From NCBI GenBank assembly GCA_017354895.1, contig CP071495.1, positions 2,525,001 to 2,589,000 of the forward strand: DNA of 64,000 bases. The letters are read 5' to 3'. Of this stretch, positions 10,557 to 22,927 are shown one piece after another. Position numbers and translations under genes: made by a program. The notes beneath the pieces were generated by a model. The model did not search any database and was not told the DNA's origin. It saw only the letters and a program-made list of their open reading frames with translations. Position 1 is the stretch's first letter. Every line of letters begins with the position of its first letter. Source of the DNA: Podospora comata (taxonomy: Eukaryota; Ascomycota; Sordariomycetes; Sordariales; Podosporaceae).

Positions 10557-12674
10557 GCATAAACTTTCGGAGAGTCAATCTGATCTGATCTCTGCCCAGC
10601 GGTTTTTTTCGTTTTTTTTCTTGGGAGCCTTCCAGAAGGAAGAAAAGACGCACATGCCCCGTCCGTGTTTCAGTGTCAGCATGACGCTGAAATCACCGTA
10701 TGGTCAAACGCCATCGACGAAACCCCCAGGCACCCTGCTGAGCGAAGAAAGATATATCCAGAATTTTTGAACTCGAATCTTTGAGTACCTTTCCAACTTA
10801 GATAGAGGGAAAGCCCCGACGGAAAGCCGATCACGTCCCCCCTTCTTTCTTCCAAGTTGCCCGAAGGTGGACGCATCGACCGACGGGACCCAAGAAACGG
10901 TCATCGGCAGCCCCCTTGCCCCTCTCTGCCCCTCACCGGCTGCGCGCACGTTCCACGGGCAAGAATAGAAGGCAGCAGAGGGTTATGTAAGTTAAGAGCG
11001 AGAGGGTGACTCCCGTAGTGCCAGCCGCTACTGCAGTTTTAGGCAACCCGCACCAAGCACATGGGTTGGGCAACATATCATTTAGGTGGCAGTTGAGATG
11101 GATGAGCTCTCAGGGTTATTTAGGTGTGTCAGGCAGGCAGGCTCGAACCTGCCACCAGCGACTCGCGGGCATCCGGCGTTCTTTCAGTCTCGATCTGGAT
11201 CTGATCTGACCTGATCGATGGGTTAATGGTGCGAGTTGGAAAGTGGACGCAGCATAAAACGACGTTTCGTTTTGATTCAGTCAATACGCTCCCTCTCCCC
11301 CATTATCCTTGTTCCCCGTACCTAACCCACCTCGTTTCAAGCTCGCTCGAAAGACATAACTACAAGCAATCGTCCCGTTGATGGCATATCAGATCCCAGT
11401 TACAGGCAGTAAGAGATCTAGTTCCCCGCTACCTAAACAGATATAAGGTACGTCTGACATTGACACAGGCTGTTTCAGGTCGATAAGCAAACGGGGCAGT
11501 GCCGCATGCCAGCCATCCCTTCAGCCTACAGATAACAAGCAGCACCTATCCAACTGCCTGCCGTGCCTCTTTTCAAAGGGAACAGTGCCAAGCCCTCTGG
11601 GTTGGGTAATAAGCGGTCTATTCAACTGGGTCAACTTATCAGGTCCATACTTTTCTGTCTCACCAAGGCACAGCTCGGTCTCGATTGCGGCACTGTCCGA
11701 CCTCACTGGAATTATTCAACAGTGGAAAATGATCCTAAACGAGACACCTAGGTGAAGCCTGCCCTCCAAAAAAGCAAAAGTCTGGCACACGGTGATTACA
11801 CAAGAGAGCCCATAACAGCAGCACGTGTTGGGACCTACCTCTTACAGGAGGACAAGAACTGACGCTGTGATCACCAACTAGAAAGCTGCAACATGCACGA
11901 ATATGCAGGCCCGGCTCAACTCGTAGTGGCATCTTTTCGTTTGCCATTTGCCCGCTACTGTTGCAGAAGAGTCGACTGGGATGTGCCTCCAAAAGCAAAA
12001 ACAAGAAGCAAAGATGTGGCTTATCAGCTGTTGGTGAGCCGAGAGAGAGTAACCCGCCGGTCCCTTGGGGTCGATCCCGACACAGCATATTTTGGTGCTG
12101 ACAGGCTGACACCCGCGGCTGGACGGGGGTGGAAGCCGGTGTGAAAGGCGGCGGTTGTGCGCAAAGACTGAAGATCTCTTCTGGGATTCGAAGATGGAAG
12201 GTCCGATGTGCCCGATTTGCTGCATTCCCTGGGCTGGGGGGAGGGGGTTGGGATACTTATCTCATTGCTCACCTGCCCGCTCGCTGACCGATTTCACCAT
12301 CCCTCATTTACCACTTTTCCCCCCGGTTGACGCTCCTGCCGGTGAGGTTGCTCAACCCATCACACACTTTTCTGCAGTGATGGGTGGGTGTGTCTGAGGA
12401 GGGTGGGCAGACACCAGGGCAGAGACAGGGGGGTCCGAATGGATGCAACGGGGAAATGTCTCTCTTGGAACCATCCGCGAGTGTGGGTCGGTGGCACCCC
12501 AGCTTTTTCCTTTTCCTCTTCTCCCTGGGCAGGGTCCCGCTTTCCATTTTCACGTCTTGCGGAGAATGTTAGGTAAGCGTAATATCGGCCCGGTCTCGAA
12601 TTACGGGTAGTCTAAATCATTTGAAGAAATCAACTTGCTTAAATGCGTGATTCTCTTTGGCCAATTACTGTCAT

Positions 12675-12684
12675 ATCACGTGAT
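12675..12684. promoter_or_regulatory. Palindromic E-box ATCACGTGAT
   Basis: A 10-bp perfect palindrome with the CACGTG core, in a region without genes. It is a plausible bHLH site, but no adjacent gene gives it a target; the nearest genes are 4 kb away on either side. Confidence 0.3.
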
Positions 12685-15242
12685 CTGTAGGTGTACGAGT
12701 CGGCACGCGCAGCCAGATCGAGGGGGGAAAGCTCTAAAAAGAGACAAAGAAACCGTCGAGGGCTACCCGGGGCGGCAGGCTCAAATCATGCCGTGCTCCC
12801 TCCACAGAACGGGCGCATACATTATGATAGCGTCGTCGTCGTCGGCTTGTGGGACATGACTCCCTGCTGTGCCTGTACCGTGGTAGCAATGCTGCAGCTT
12901 ATGCTTGCTTGTTCTTTCCCGTTGCGGTGGCAGACGGAGGCATTTTTCTAGGTGGTTTTGTTATTCTTTTGATTTACCATTTTTCGCTTATTATGCAGTG
13001 GTATTTATCTTGCTCACTTTCCTTCTCCCGGTTCGAAGAAACGTCAACGCCAACAACTGCCCTGCTCGCTCGCTTGTTGTCTCCTTTCCCCACCCCCCAC
13101 CACCACGGGGGGTTCAGGCTGTGACATGACGATGGCCCGGCATTTTTATATGTATTTATTTTCCAACCTTACCGTATCCGACCAGCCGCCGAGCCTGCAT
13201 TTGACCAAAGGAAAATGCAGACGCATCATGTGTCAGATGCGTTGGCCTTTTTTTTCTTTCCATGCAGAGCAGCAGCTTCTGGTTACGCACCTCTCGGTTG
13301 GGTCTTGGCGCGCGTTTTTGCACCATTTCCAGAATCTGTCTCGATCAAAATCGGGGGCCCATGTTGGTTGGGCAGGGGGGTTTTGAAATGAACCAAGACC
13401 AGAAAGACCGCCCCCGAGTTCCAACCCATCAAGTGTGGAAAATGAAGGAAGTTTTTGCGCTGTTGATATCGTGGACTGAGGTAACATTTACCAGAAACGA
13501 GGACAGATCACCCTCGTTTCATTAGTTATGCGGGCGGTGTGCATGCATTAACAACAGAAAACCTTGTGTCATCAACACCCAGCTGCCGAGACTCGGCCCC
13601 CGTGCCTAAGGTTGCCCCCCTCTCTTCCCGCAGACACGTGAAGTGGTGAGAGCCGAATCGGCTTTTTCTGGGGTTGGGGTTAGAAGCTAGTGCAGCGTTA
13701 GCCCGGGCGTTTTTCTTTCTTACCCCTCTTGTTTTCCTTGTCTTCGCTGCGTGCCAAGAGAATGCCCAGAAGGCTTGATCGTGGGTAGTCAGTTGTCAGC
13801 ATTTTCGGGAAGAGGAAAGACAAGAGATAATGGGTGGGTGGTGGATGGATTATTCGTTGCTAGAGCCGACAGGTTGACAACTCATCATTCACTGCCTCCT
13901 TTTTGGTTGGGAATTTGAAGGATGGGATGGCAAACCGCCCCTTCCCCCCCGCGGTTCGTCTTGTTCCCTCTCTCACCGCCGTCGCAGCGCATGATCATCG
14001 TTGATCATGGGCTTCCAGCTCCTGCACTGGAACTCTTCGTCTGGTGTGCGTGGTGGAGTTGAAAGGTCCCTGACGTAGGTAGGTACCCTACACACCGAGA
14101 GGGTTGGGCGATCTTATCAGGTGCCACATAAGTTATCGCCCATCTCATCATCAGGAGGGTCGGTTGTCTATAACACCCGCTGGTGGTAAGGGGGGGTGGG
14201 CCTTCTTATCGAGATATTAATGAACCTCTCCCCAAAATCTCACGAACCATCACATCACCGCCGCCAGATGTGAAGCAAGGGTTCACAACAGCAGCGTCAC
14301 GAACGGGGGCCCCACAGAAAACTGGCCGTGCCGCCGGGGAGAAGGAAGGTGCCCGGTAGAAGCGTGTGAGATCGAATCGTTCGGCGGAGAGCGCGGCCCA
14401 TCTCAAACAAGCCAGGCCCATTTTTATTTTTTTATCTCCTTCCTACCGGCGGCATGGGCACGGTTTTTTTGTTGGTTGGATGCACACTCCCTTCATTTCG
14501 TTAGTGCAGCCCCGCTTTTTGGGGGGCGTGTGGGTGGGGGTGGGTGGATTGATTTTGACAACTTTTTGATTGATCTTCTTTTTTCCCCGGCTTGGCTTCT
14601 GGCTTGATATGGGAGGTGTGGATTCACCTCACCTTGGGGAACTCACCGAGGTGAGAGATAAGGGGGAAAGGGACGGATGGATGTGTACGACGATGGCACT
14701 GGAGCAACAACGGGAACGGAGATGACGATGGTCTGGATCAAATGTGAGAGAGGTTTGGTTGCCGAAACTCGAAGATGGGATTTGGTATGTATGGAACGGT
14801 GATACGGGGCATGTGCTATGCAACGCACGGGTTTTGTTTCTCTTTACAAGAGTTTCTTTTTTGTTGCTGTTACACAGAGAGGAGATGCAGGGTGTCATAT
14901 GGGGTTGGATGTTGGTTGCTCCCTTTTGTTCACCGGAAACCGCTCCCTCGAGGGTTGACTGCCATGTCAGCAGCTTGAGGAGGAGGGGTTGTGTGACGGG
15001 CAAGTGGAACGGGGAAAAGGCTTGTCTTTTTGGTCCGTTGACACAGGTGACAGACAGACTGGATGTCACGAGTGTGCTGGGGTATGCGTGCTACGGTATG
15101 ATATCCGAAATAGATGCCGTGTGCTGCTTGTTTGTGGCTCGAATATTTAGTTTCAGCGCTGTCTTTCGGTTGGTGATTTGGTGTCTCAGTGCCACTGTCA
15201 TACTGTCATACGCGGATTTTGCCTCTCTCCGGCGATGGGGCC

Positions 15243-15260
15243 AACCTACCCAGGTAGGTT
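15243..15260. repeat. Perfect inverted repeat AACCTACC-CA-GGTAGGTT
   Basis: An 8-bp stem with a 2-bp spacer, directly visible. Related CTACC/TACCTAGGTA sequences recur in other intergenic stretches of this window. Confidence 0.7.
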
Positions 15261-16498
15261 CTGAAAGTAATGATAATTAAGATAAATATAAGCATCTTGC
15301 CCTAGATCACTATTTCATTCAGCCTCCTGCTGAGTGAAGATCCATCTTTAGTCCATGTACACCATTACCGCACATATCAACACCTCAGTCCCGAGTCTAA
15401 CCGACTCAGTGGACCAACAACACATGTTCTTTGCTGTCACGTCAGGACGTGTGAAACTCGCACATCGATCAATGTTCCCGAGGCGGTTCTACACCCATAA
15501 CACAGCCATGACCTGAAGCTAGAGTCTCGGAAAAAGATTCCTCAAACTTGACCAAGAAGCAGTCGAAAAGGGATCTTTATCCATGAAGTTTAGGTTGTTC
15601 TACAAGCACAAGCTCACACTCCATGGTGGAATGTGACTGGAAAACCGCCTGCCACCTGTTACTAGGGGCAACACCAGATCAAATGACCGAACAACAGTGA
15701 CACCCTACAAAGACTAACCACACTCGCCCGTTCTTGTGATCATCTCCTGCCCAACAAGGCAAATAAAACACCATCTATAAGACGCGGCCAGCATATCAGG
15801 CCAGCACCCCCAACTCACGTTCTCCCATCTGCCCGAATCCTCACCAGCCGGACAGTTTCATTCTGCACCTCCTCATCCATCGATCTGATCCGTAGTATTA
15901 AACGGCGCGGCCTTCCCACCAAGCCTACCTACCTAGCCAGATCTAACCAGGTTGACTTGACCCTTCCGGCCAGCCCAGCAGCCGGCCGAAACCTACAAGG
16001 CCACACGCAACCCCTCCAGGGTCGCAGTAACCATGATGTCATTGGCCGTTAGGCCGTCAAGCAGGCCGGTAGAAAGCGATCGGGTGTGGTTTGTTTGTGA
16101 GTTTGACAAGCCAGGATGCAGTAGCTTGCCGTGATCAAGCAGTGTGCTTGTTCGGAGATGTGTAGATAGTTATACTGGATATGCCCACGCCGCAATGTGT
16201 TATATAGTACAGTCATCCCTCCATTATATGAATAACAACTACGAAAGCTGACAAGGTATTTCCTCCTACCTACCGCCCAATTCCGTTTCTTTGATAAACC
16301 TCCAACTCCATGAACCATAAAAAGATCTTCTGTTCGCTCCGTTGGCTTACAAAAAAAGATGCGAATAAAATTAAGGGGGTAGTAATCAGTCATTAAAACG
16401 TTTCCAACCTCCTTTTTTCCCTTCTCCTCCATCATCACCTCCACTTTCTATCTTCTCTCCGGTATTCATAACTTCTCACTATAGTGCTTATAACCACT

Positions 16499-17686
16499 CT
16501 ATTTGTGGTCATCTCCATCAGGGTTATACGATGTCTCCCCCAGCATCTCTCCTCCACCCTGCACCGTCATGGTCTTTTGCGCTCCAGCTTGCGGTTGGCT
16601 CTGTACTGTTGGTCCCGTCGCCGAGGGAATAGGAGGAACAACCGCTGGTGGAGGTGGTGCGTTCGACGCCCTGGCCGCCGCATTCGCCGTGGCAGCGTGT
16701 AGTCGCTGATCAAGCGCCTTCAACGCCAGAGCTCTCCTCCTTTCAGCTTCGGCGCGAGCACTACCCGGCACACCGCGCTGAGCAAAGTTGTGGTGGTGGT
16801 GGTCTCCCCGGGCGGCTGATACATCAGCAGCGCTGAACGGTGTGCAAAGGCGCATAGCAACGAGGACGTTGAACACCTGATCTGAGATGCTTGAGGCCAG
16901 AGGCCGGACGGGGCCGGGGAAGAACTGGGCGAACGCAAAAGTCTCACTGGCGTCGCCGCGGAGGTGGGCGGGTTGCGACGCATCGAGATCGGGGAAGACG
17001 GGCTTGTAGAAGCGGAGGTAGGTCCAGCTTACGATGAGGCCATAGATGGCGAGGAGGAACGAAGCGGCGGTGAGCATCGGGGTGAGGCAGAGGAGGGTGA
17101 CGAGGCCGATGTAAAGGAGGGGAAATCGAGGTACCCGCAGGGAGAGGATGCCCCTGAAGAGGGTTACGGTGTGTGCGGGGACAAGCTGGCTGAAGGCGAC
17201 GAGGAAAGAGATCTGGATGGGGATGGTTCCGGCGATGGTCATGAGCCTGTGTAGAGGTGGTTAGCCTTTGGTCATGCGCTCTGGTATAGCCGCTCAAGTG
17301 GAAACATACGTCCACCCCTCATTTCTTGTCAGGGCAAAGAAGAAGATGGTGGTAGCAAAGACCAAGGCATTTGGCACAAGGGAAACGATGAGCAGGAACT
17401 TGGCAAGCTCCCGGCCTGACCAGGCGCGTTCGAGGTAGCGGCCGCCATGGTAGAGTGTGAAGCCGGCAATGCTCAGGGTGAAGATGTTGCTCTCGACTAG
17501 TGTCGTCGTCAAAAAGGTCCAGGGGTAGACCAGTGATAGCTGTGGGATCAGGTTCAGATATGGGATAACGATTTCAGAGTTGGCCGTCCATTGTCGGTAT
17601 CGTATAGCGGCGCTCAGCACTGACTGGACAAGCAGCACGATGAGGCAGATGCGCGTTACTGGCGGGATGTTTATTCGGGGCGGCAT
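16499..17686 (-). CDS. TMEM115/DUF1751 family integral membrane protein
   Basis: Two exons, 17686-17310 and 17246-16499, joined to 374 residues from an ATG at 17686. The N-terminus MPPRINIPPVTRICLIVLLV starts the first of several hydrophobic segments (about 10-30, 55-75, 95-120, 130-160 and 180-205). It contains the family-typical pieces YPWTFLTTTLVESNIF, GGRYLERAWSGRELAKFLLIV and, across the intron, GWTLMTIAGTIPIQISFLVAFSQL. TMEM115 proteins are rhomboid-like, non-proteolytic membrane proteins of the Golgi, implicated in retrograde Golgi-ER traffic. I see no rhomboid GxSx serine motif. The C-terminal 120 residues are cytosolic-looking, Ala/Pro-rich, with an RAEAERRRALALKALDQRL helix. Yeast YOL107W is the likely counterpart. 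Confidence 0.9.
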
Positions 17687-20671
17687 GGTGGGTGTTGACC
17701 TTTGGGTACTCCGTACTTTTTTTTGATCCGACGGCTTGTCTAAGGTGGTGCTCCTATCGCGCTTTCGTGTCTTGACGTCGGGCCCTCCCGTTTGCCGGAG
17801 TTTTTCCAGGCTTGGGAAAGGATTCAGGGCGGTTCGTGCCTCAGGCGCCCACGTTGCCGCTCCTCAGGGTTGGCAGGCTGGCAGGGTTCGCCCGCCCGAA
17901 CACAACACGAGGACCCAGGTTGTTTCATGCAGGCCCCTGCACAAAGAAGGAGTGGGGACGACATCTGAGATTGCGCACGAGCCATCCAACTTCAGTCGTC
18001 CACGCCATCTCATCTCGGGCGGCACGAGCACAAGCGGTCAAGCCAGAGGTCAGAGTGAGGAATCTGGAAGGTCGAAGGTCTAGCCCAACATGGGTGGTTT
18101 TCTCGTCATTTTCAATTTCATTTTCGTTTTTCCTCACATCTCCGAGGACAGCTCATTTTCAACGGGAATTTATCTCATCATGGTAAGAAATCGGACATCG
18201 TTTGGTGGCATCTGCAGGGCTTGCGACACCACACACACGCACACACATCAATGCCCCGCTCCGCAGATCGTACGCCACCTCGGTCGAAGGCGTCCGTTGC
18301 ATTCAATATTTGGACACTGCTTTCGTAACTTGTGCCACTCTGTCATCCTCTTATCCTACTGTAATGTAAGGTTTGTTGGGCCGTACTGCGGTAAGCAACG
18401 CAGTCATCTCGAGTTGATCTTATTTACAAAACCTCACAGGACGGATAAGGCGGGGTGTGTGATGGGGGGTCACTAGGGAGCCTCCTTTCGGCCCCGTTGA
18501 AGCTGGTTGCAGCCCAGTGGCACTGGTGCCTGCGGGTGCTTCTCGTTGATTTCTCGTTGCTGCCACTGGGCGGCGGACGCAACTCGATCTTCTTTTCACA
18601 AGGTTTCATTTTGAAATTCGAGCCCGCCTCTTCAGGCTCGCTGCATGTCGAGATACCTGTCTGGGATACAAAGCGGTGGTGGGAGCATCAGTACCGGTAC
18701 CTCCCAGAAGCAGCCAGCACCATACAAAACCCATGTCACGATGCAACAATGGTGTCCAATCAGCATTCCCCGCACAGCAAGATCGAAAACCCCGGATCAT
18801 GAACCCTGGCTCTGCCCAGAACACCACGACACACTGGCTCTGGCTGAATTTGGTTGGTCAAAATTCCGGAAGGCCTGTTGATTGTTCTTTGCAGCAGTCT
18901 CCTCCCCTCCCCTCCCCGCGCCCTCAGCTACTGTTGGATGAATAACGGTACACTAGGTGTCACGATGCTCCGGAGAAGGAAACACAGGTAGGATACGTTC
19001 TGATGGGCTTTGATTGATTGATTGCCTGCAGCAGCACCGCTCAACTGCCCGCGCCGCCGATCTGCATCGGGTCCTTGGAACATGACCGGTGTTCGGTTGC
19101 TGTCCACAACGTACAGCACCACGGCGCCAGGGGCTGTATTTCACGGTCGGCCACATCATTCTTGTGCCGCACAAAGAAGCGCGACACAACGGCCTGCAGA
19201 GCCTAATTGGGAGCTTGTGCATCGAACAAGGGCGGCACCAGGCCTCCGTTTAGTAGCGAAGAGGCGGGGGCCATGCTCGAAGTTCGGCCACGATGATGAC
19301 GGTATGTGTCAAATGGCGCCGGCGGGCCATGGACTGGCACACTGGTGGTGGGTGATAAGCTATGGATTGATTGGTCTCGGCAAAGCACCACGTTTCGATT
19401 AATTGCAGTACCTCCCTTCCCGCTCACCTTTCCCTTCCATTCTCTCCAAATTATGCACAGGCGAGATGGCATCAGATCTGGCCAGGTCGAGTGTCGATTT
19501 GACGCAACCGCACACAGGGTGAGATGGAGTACGGAACCCGGCCATGGCCGTGCTGGACAGGACAAGCTGAGCTGAGGTTGGCTTTGTGTTAGTTCCAGCA
19601 GGGACAGGATGTCATGTACCGTTCCGTAAAACTGTATTCCCGCAGCCGGCGTAAACCTAGCCAGCCACGGTAATGTTGGTATTGGTGTGGGTTCAATCCG
19701 AAGAACGGGTTTCGGTCGCACGCTTGCGCGAGGCCAGGAAAGCCCTGCGACATTATTTACCGTGTGTATCATTTTGGCCCCAGAGCACCTCCAGATAGCT
19801 TCTTTGTGCGTGAGACTCGCAGGCCAGCGGGTGGCACACAGTTAATTGCTTGCCATCAGCAACCTGTGATGTTATCGTGGGAGACCTGGATAGGCCCTAC
19901 GCGGGGCAAGGGCAGAAAAAAGAGCGGTCTCACTCGCTCAGCAGGGCGATGGCGTGCAGCAAAAGGTCAGACTTGCAGAAGCTTGCTACCATCTGGAGAA
20001 ACCCACTTTGTAGCTACAACACTGCACTGTACCTCCTGTCACAAACAAGCTGGAGGTGCGGAATCCAAACTTAAAACCAAACTACCGCCAGTCTGAGCGT
20101 CACGGTTGGTGACAGCATGTCATGGGTGTCTGTGAGTTCGTCAGATCAGGGAGGTCAGCCATTTGAAGACAGGATGATGTTATCGGGGGTTTGTCTGTGG
20201 CTCATTCAATTGTTCTTCAAGACTTCCCCCGTCCCCTCAGGCAGGGCATCAATCCATTTGACGGATGGGAAATGCAATTGGCCTGGCGTGGTGAAGTTTG
20301 AGCGTGGTGAGGTAAGTTGCTGTTCGCATTTGGCTTAGCGTCCGGGGTGCGGTTTTAGTCGCTCGCCTAATAACAAGCGGCAGGGACCACTTGGCCGGTG
20401 GGAACCCACACCTCATTGGGCAAACCTGCACTGGGATTCTGGGTCGCTGGGGCCATCGCTGGCCCGAACGCTTGCAACCTCCAAATCTCAACCTTGCGCT
20501 TTCGAGGTCCCTTTTCATTCTCCATCACCAACAAATGACAGATCCCTAATCGCCCTGTCACCAGCTCGCCGACGGACCAAATTGGACAGAAATACCCTCA
20601 CCACCTGCGCTGGAAACTGAGTTTGGAAATCCCGCAACTTTGGCCGCCTTTTCGCCCCCGGTGCTCCGACA
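17687..20671. other. Intergenic region between divergently transcribed genes
   Basis: About 3.0 kb separating the TMEM115-like gene (minus) and the LisH-WD40 gene (plus), so promoters are expected at both ends. Open frames at 17736-18480 and 19203-19772 have no conserved motif. A TTGATTGATTG run lies near 19009-19022. I saw no RNA gene. Confidence 0.45.
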
Positions 20672-22927
20672 ATGAAGGAATTACTCGACACTAACCGTGT
20701 CAACTATCTCATCTGGAGGTTCGTTGTTTCTGTGCCCACCCATCCCTTCAGCCCGACAACCTCCGGACTGCCTGGTGAGAGGGCGCTGCAGTCGCTGACT
20801 TTTGACAATTAGGTACTTATTGGAGTCAAGTATGTGGACTGCTCACTGGGAACAGCTCAGCTCACCCCGCCAGCTCTCGTGTTTCACGCGTTGAGCAACC
20901 AACAAAGTTGCGAGGCAAGCAGCAAGACGCAAGCAGACAAACTGACCTCAGACAGATTATCGGGAAACCGCCGCCAAGCTGCAAAAGGAGTGGCGGATCC
21001 AAACGCCTCACAGGCATTTTGACTATGCTCCGCACGTCAAGACGTATGCATTGGTGAACCTTCTCAACAAAGGCCTTCAGTTTGAAGCATATGAGAGACA
21101 GTTTGCTGAGCAAAAGGTACGGTGGCCCGATTTCATTGTTGTTGTGAAATTGACTCGACCTGTGGGCTGGCGCCCCCCATTCCGGTCTGCATGGAATTGG
21201 CGGGTGGTGCAGGTTCCAGGGGGCGGTAGTGCCGGGGTAACTGACAATTTTCTTGCAGGCGCCTCGTGATGTGCCGGCAACGGCCGAGGCGACACCGCGT
21301 GGGGTGTTTGGACCGCTCAAGTTCCAGCCCGACGTGATGGAGGTGGAGGAGGATGAGGTGGAGGAGGAGGCAGAAGAATCCGAGGATGCAGAGTACGATG
21401 AAGACATCGAGAACCCAAGAAAGCGCGCGGTCGACCGGCATCTCGCCGTGTCGCATGGGTCGCCCGCTAAGCGGCAGAGACTGAGCAACGGCTACGACAA
21501 CGGGGCGGATTCTGCCACAACCCCCATGGAAATTGACCACCACCACCACCACCACCACCACAACGGCGCAGAAAACAACCACGCCTACCCATCGCCCCTG
21601 GAGGGCGAACAGGCCGCATCACCAATCCCTCACACCGAGGGGCCCTCGCGGGGCACACAGGTTGACGACACACGGGACCTCACCCAAGACACGGTGTTTC
21701 TGCGACTCGGCGCCGATGATTCCACAGAAGCTAGCGAAAACCCTATCGTGCTCATCAGCAAGTGGAACCCCAAAGACCCATCAATCTTGGCGACTGGCGG
21801 GACCGATGCGCTAGCCCGCATTTGGACGCTTCCGCGTGGAGCCGCCCCAGACGCCGCCCTGCCAGATCACGTGGACACGGCCCCTCGGTACCTCCATCTT
21901 GGTGATGACCTCCCCAATGATTCAACCGTCACCTCCATGGCATGGAGCTCCAATGGCGCTCTTATCGCCCTCGGGATTGAGATAGGAAACAAGTCCCGTC
22001 TTGGTGTGTGGGCTGCCGATGGTACCAGTGCCTACCGTTTCGAAGGCCTCGACTCCCCCATAACCAACCTCTGCTGGAGTCCCAATGACAAGTTCCTTTT
22101 GGCCATCTCACCGGATATGACCAATGGACTGGAGAACCCCCGGACTCTGATCCAGGTTTCGTCTCCGACCACGGTGAATCCGATGTCTCACATCCTCAAC
22201 TACGACATTCACAGCTACCCCGTCGATGCCACATGGATCGGCGAGAGCTCTTTTATTCTCTGCGGTCAAGGCATGTTGACTGCCTTCCGATGCACTGAAA
22301 AGGAGGTTGTTCAGATCAGAGAGTTTGAAACACGCAAGGACGAGCGATTCCAGTATGTCAAGTTCGACTGGCGCTCTAGCCTTGTTGCCACTGGCAGCGA
22401 AGCGGGTTTCATTGATGTAAGTTTGTTCTTCAGCATCTAAAGGTTTTCATGTACTGACCTATGACTTGCAGATTTGGGATGAGTCCAGTAGGCGGCGTTC
22501 GATAAAAGCCCATGACGGCGCGATCACCGCTATGCAGTGGCAACCGCTGCAAGCGGACCCTGCGGAGGGCGAGAGGCTGTTGGTGTCCTGTGGCATCGAT
22601 GGCGGCATCTTTGTCTGGAACGTACTTGGAGGCCTGGAGAATAGGCCGAAGTACTCGATCACCTTGGATTCACCCCTTGCAGCAAATAGCCTCGCCATTA
22701 GCCCCGACGGATCGCACATCGCTGTAGCAACACATGACAGAATCTTGATCTGGAAGCTTGGTGAACATCAAGTCCCTAAAGCCGGCTGGATGCCGAATAC
22801 TGGCTGGCAGACCCCCAAGACGGGATCCGACTCGGGTGATTCCTTGCCATTCTTGGAGTGGGACTGCGAGGGCAAGAGACTGGTTCATGGTTTGGATAAC
22901 CGACTCGCTATCATCAACTTCCGGTAG
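20672..22927 (+). CDS. sif2: LisH and WD40 repeat protein, Sif2/TBL1-type corepressor subunit
   Basis: Five exons: 20672-20718, 20813-20829, 20956-21116, 21259-22416 and 22472-22927, giving 612 residues. Exons 1-3 spell a LisH motif, MKELLDTNRVNYLIWRYLL then ESNYRETAAKLQKEW, which TBL1/Sif2 proteins use for oligomerisation. An acidic stretch and a basic PRKRAVDRHLAV/PAKRQRL segment (likely nuclear import) follow, with an eight-histidine run at about 169-176. The C-terminal part is a WD40 propeller with clear blades: ILATGGTDALARIWTL, SLVATGSEAGFIDIWDE, LLVSCGIDGGIFVWNV and SHIAVATHDRILIWKL. In yeast Sif2 is a subunit of the Set3 histone-deacetylase complex; the animal counterpart TBL1 works with NCoR/SMRT. 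Exon 2 is only 17 nt and lies inside the LisH motif. Confidence 0.9.
21537..21561. repeat. CAC trinucleotide run encoding polyhistidine
   Basis: Eight consecutive CAC codons within the linker between the LisH motif and the propeller of the Sif2-like protein. It is an in-frame expansion-prone repeat in a disordered segment. Confidence 0.85.

Larger units (their letters stand above)
10557..16498. other. Gene-poor region between ssn6 and the TMEM115-like gene
   Basis: About 5.9 kb in which I find no frame with conserved motifs, no tRNA fold and no 5S rRNA signature. It has pyrimidine- and purine-rich patches, a palindromic E-box at 12675, CTACC/GGTAG palindromes at 14076, 15243 and 15924, and a TGATCA direct/inverted pair near 13992-14007. 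The right end should include the 3' UTR of the gene ending at 16499. The longest frames (14744-15280 plus, 14629-15069 minus) look like noise. Confidence 0.5.

Noticed and set aside
11128-11152. tRNA T-arm-like sequence GGCAGGTTCGAGCCTGCC on the minus strand
   Set aside because: It is a simple hairpin; no acceptor, D or anticodon stems can be formed at the proper distances.
14744-15280. 178-codon plus-strand frame in the gap upstream of ssn6
   Set aside because: It starts at a non-ATG codon, overlaps long frames on the other strand, and shows no codon bias or motif.
16049-16444. 131-codon minus-strand frame downstream of the TMEM115-like gene
   Set aside because: It lies where the 3' UTR should be, in AT-rich DNA, with no conserved motif.
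19203-19772. 189-codon minus-strand frame
   Set aside because: The composition is irregular and no family is recognised; it is probably a chance frame in GC-rich intergenic DNA.
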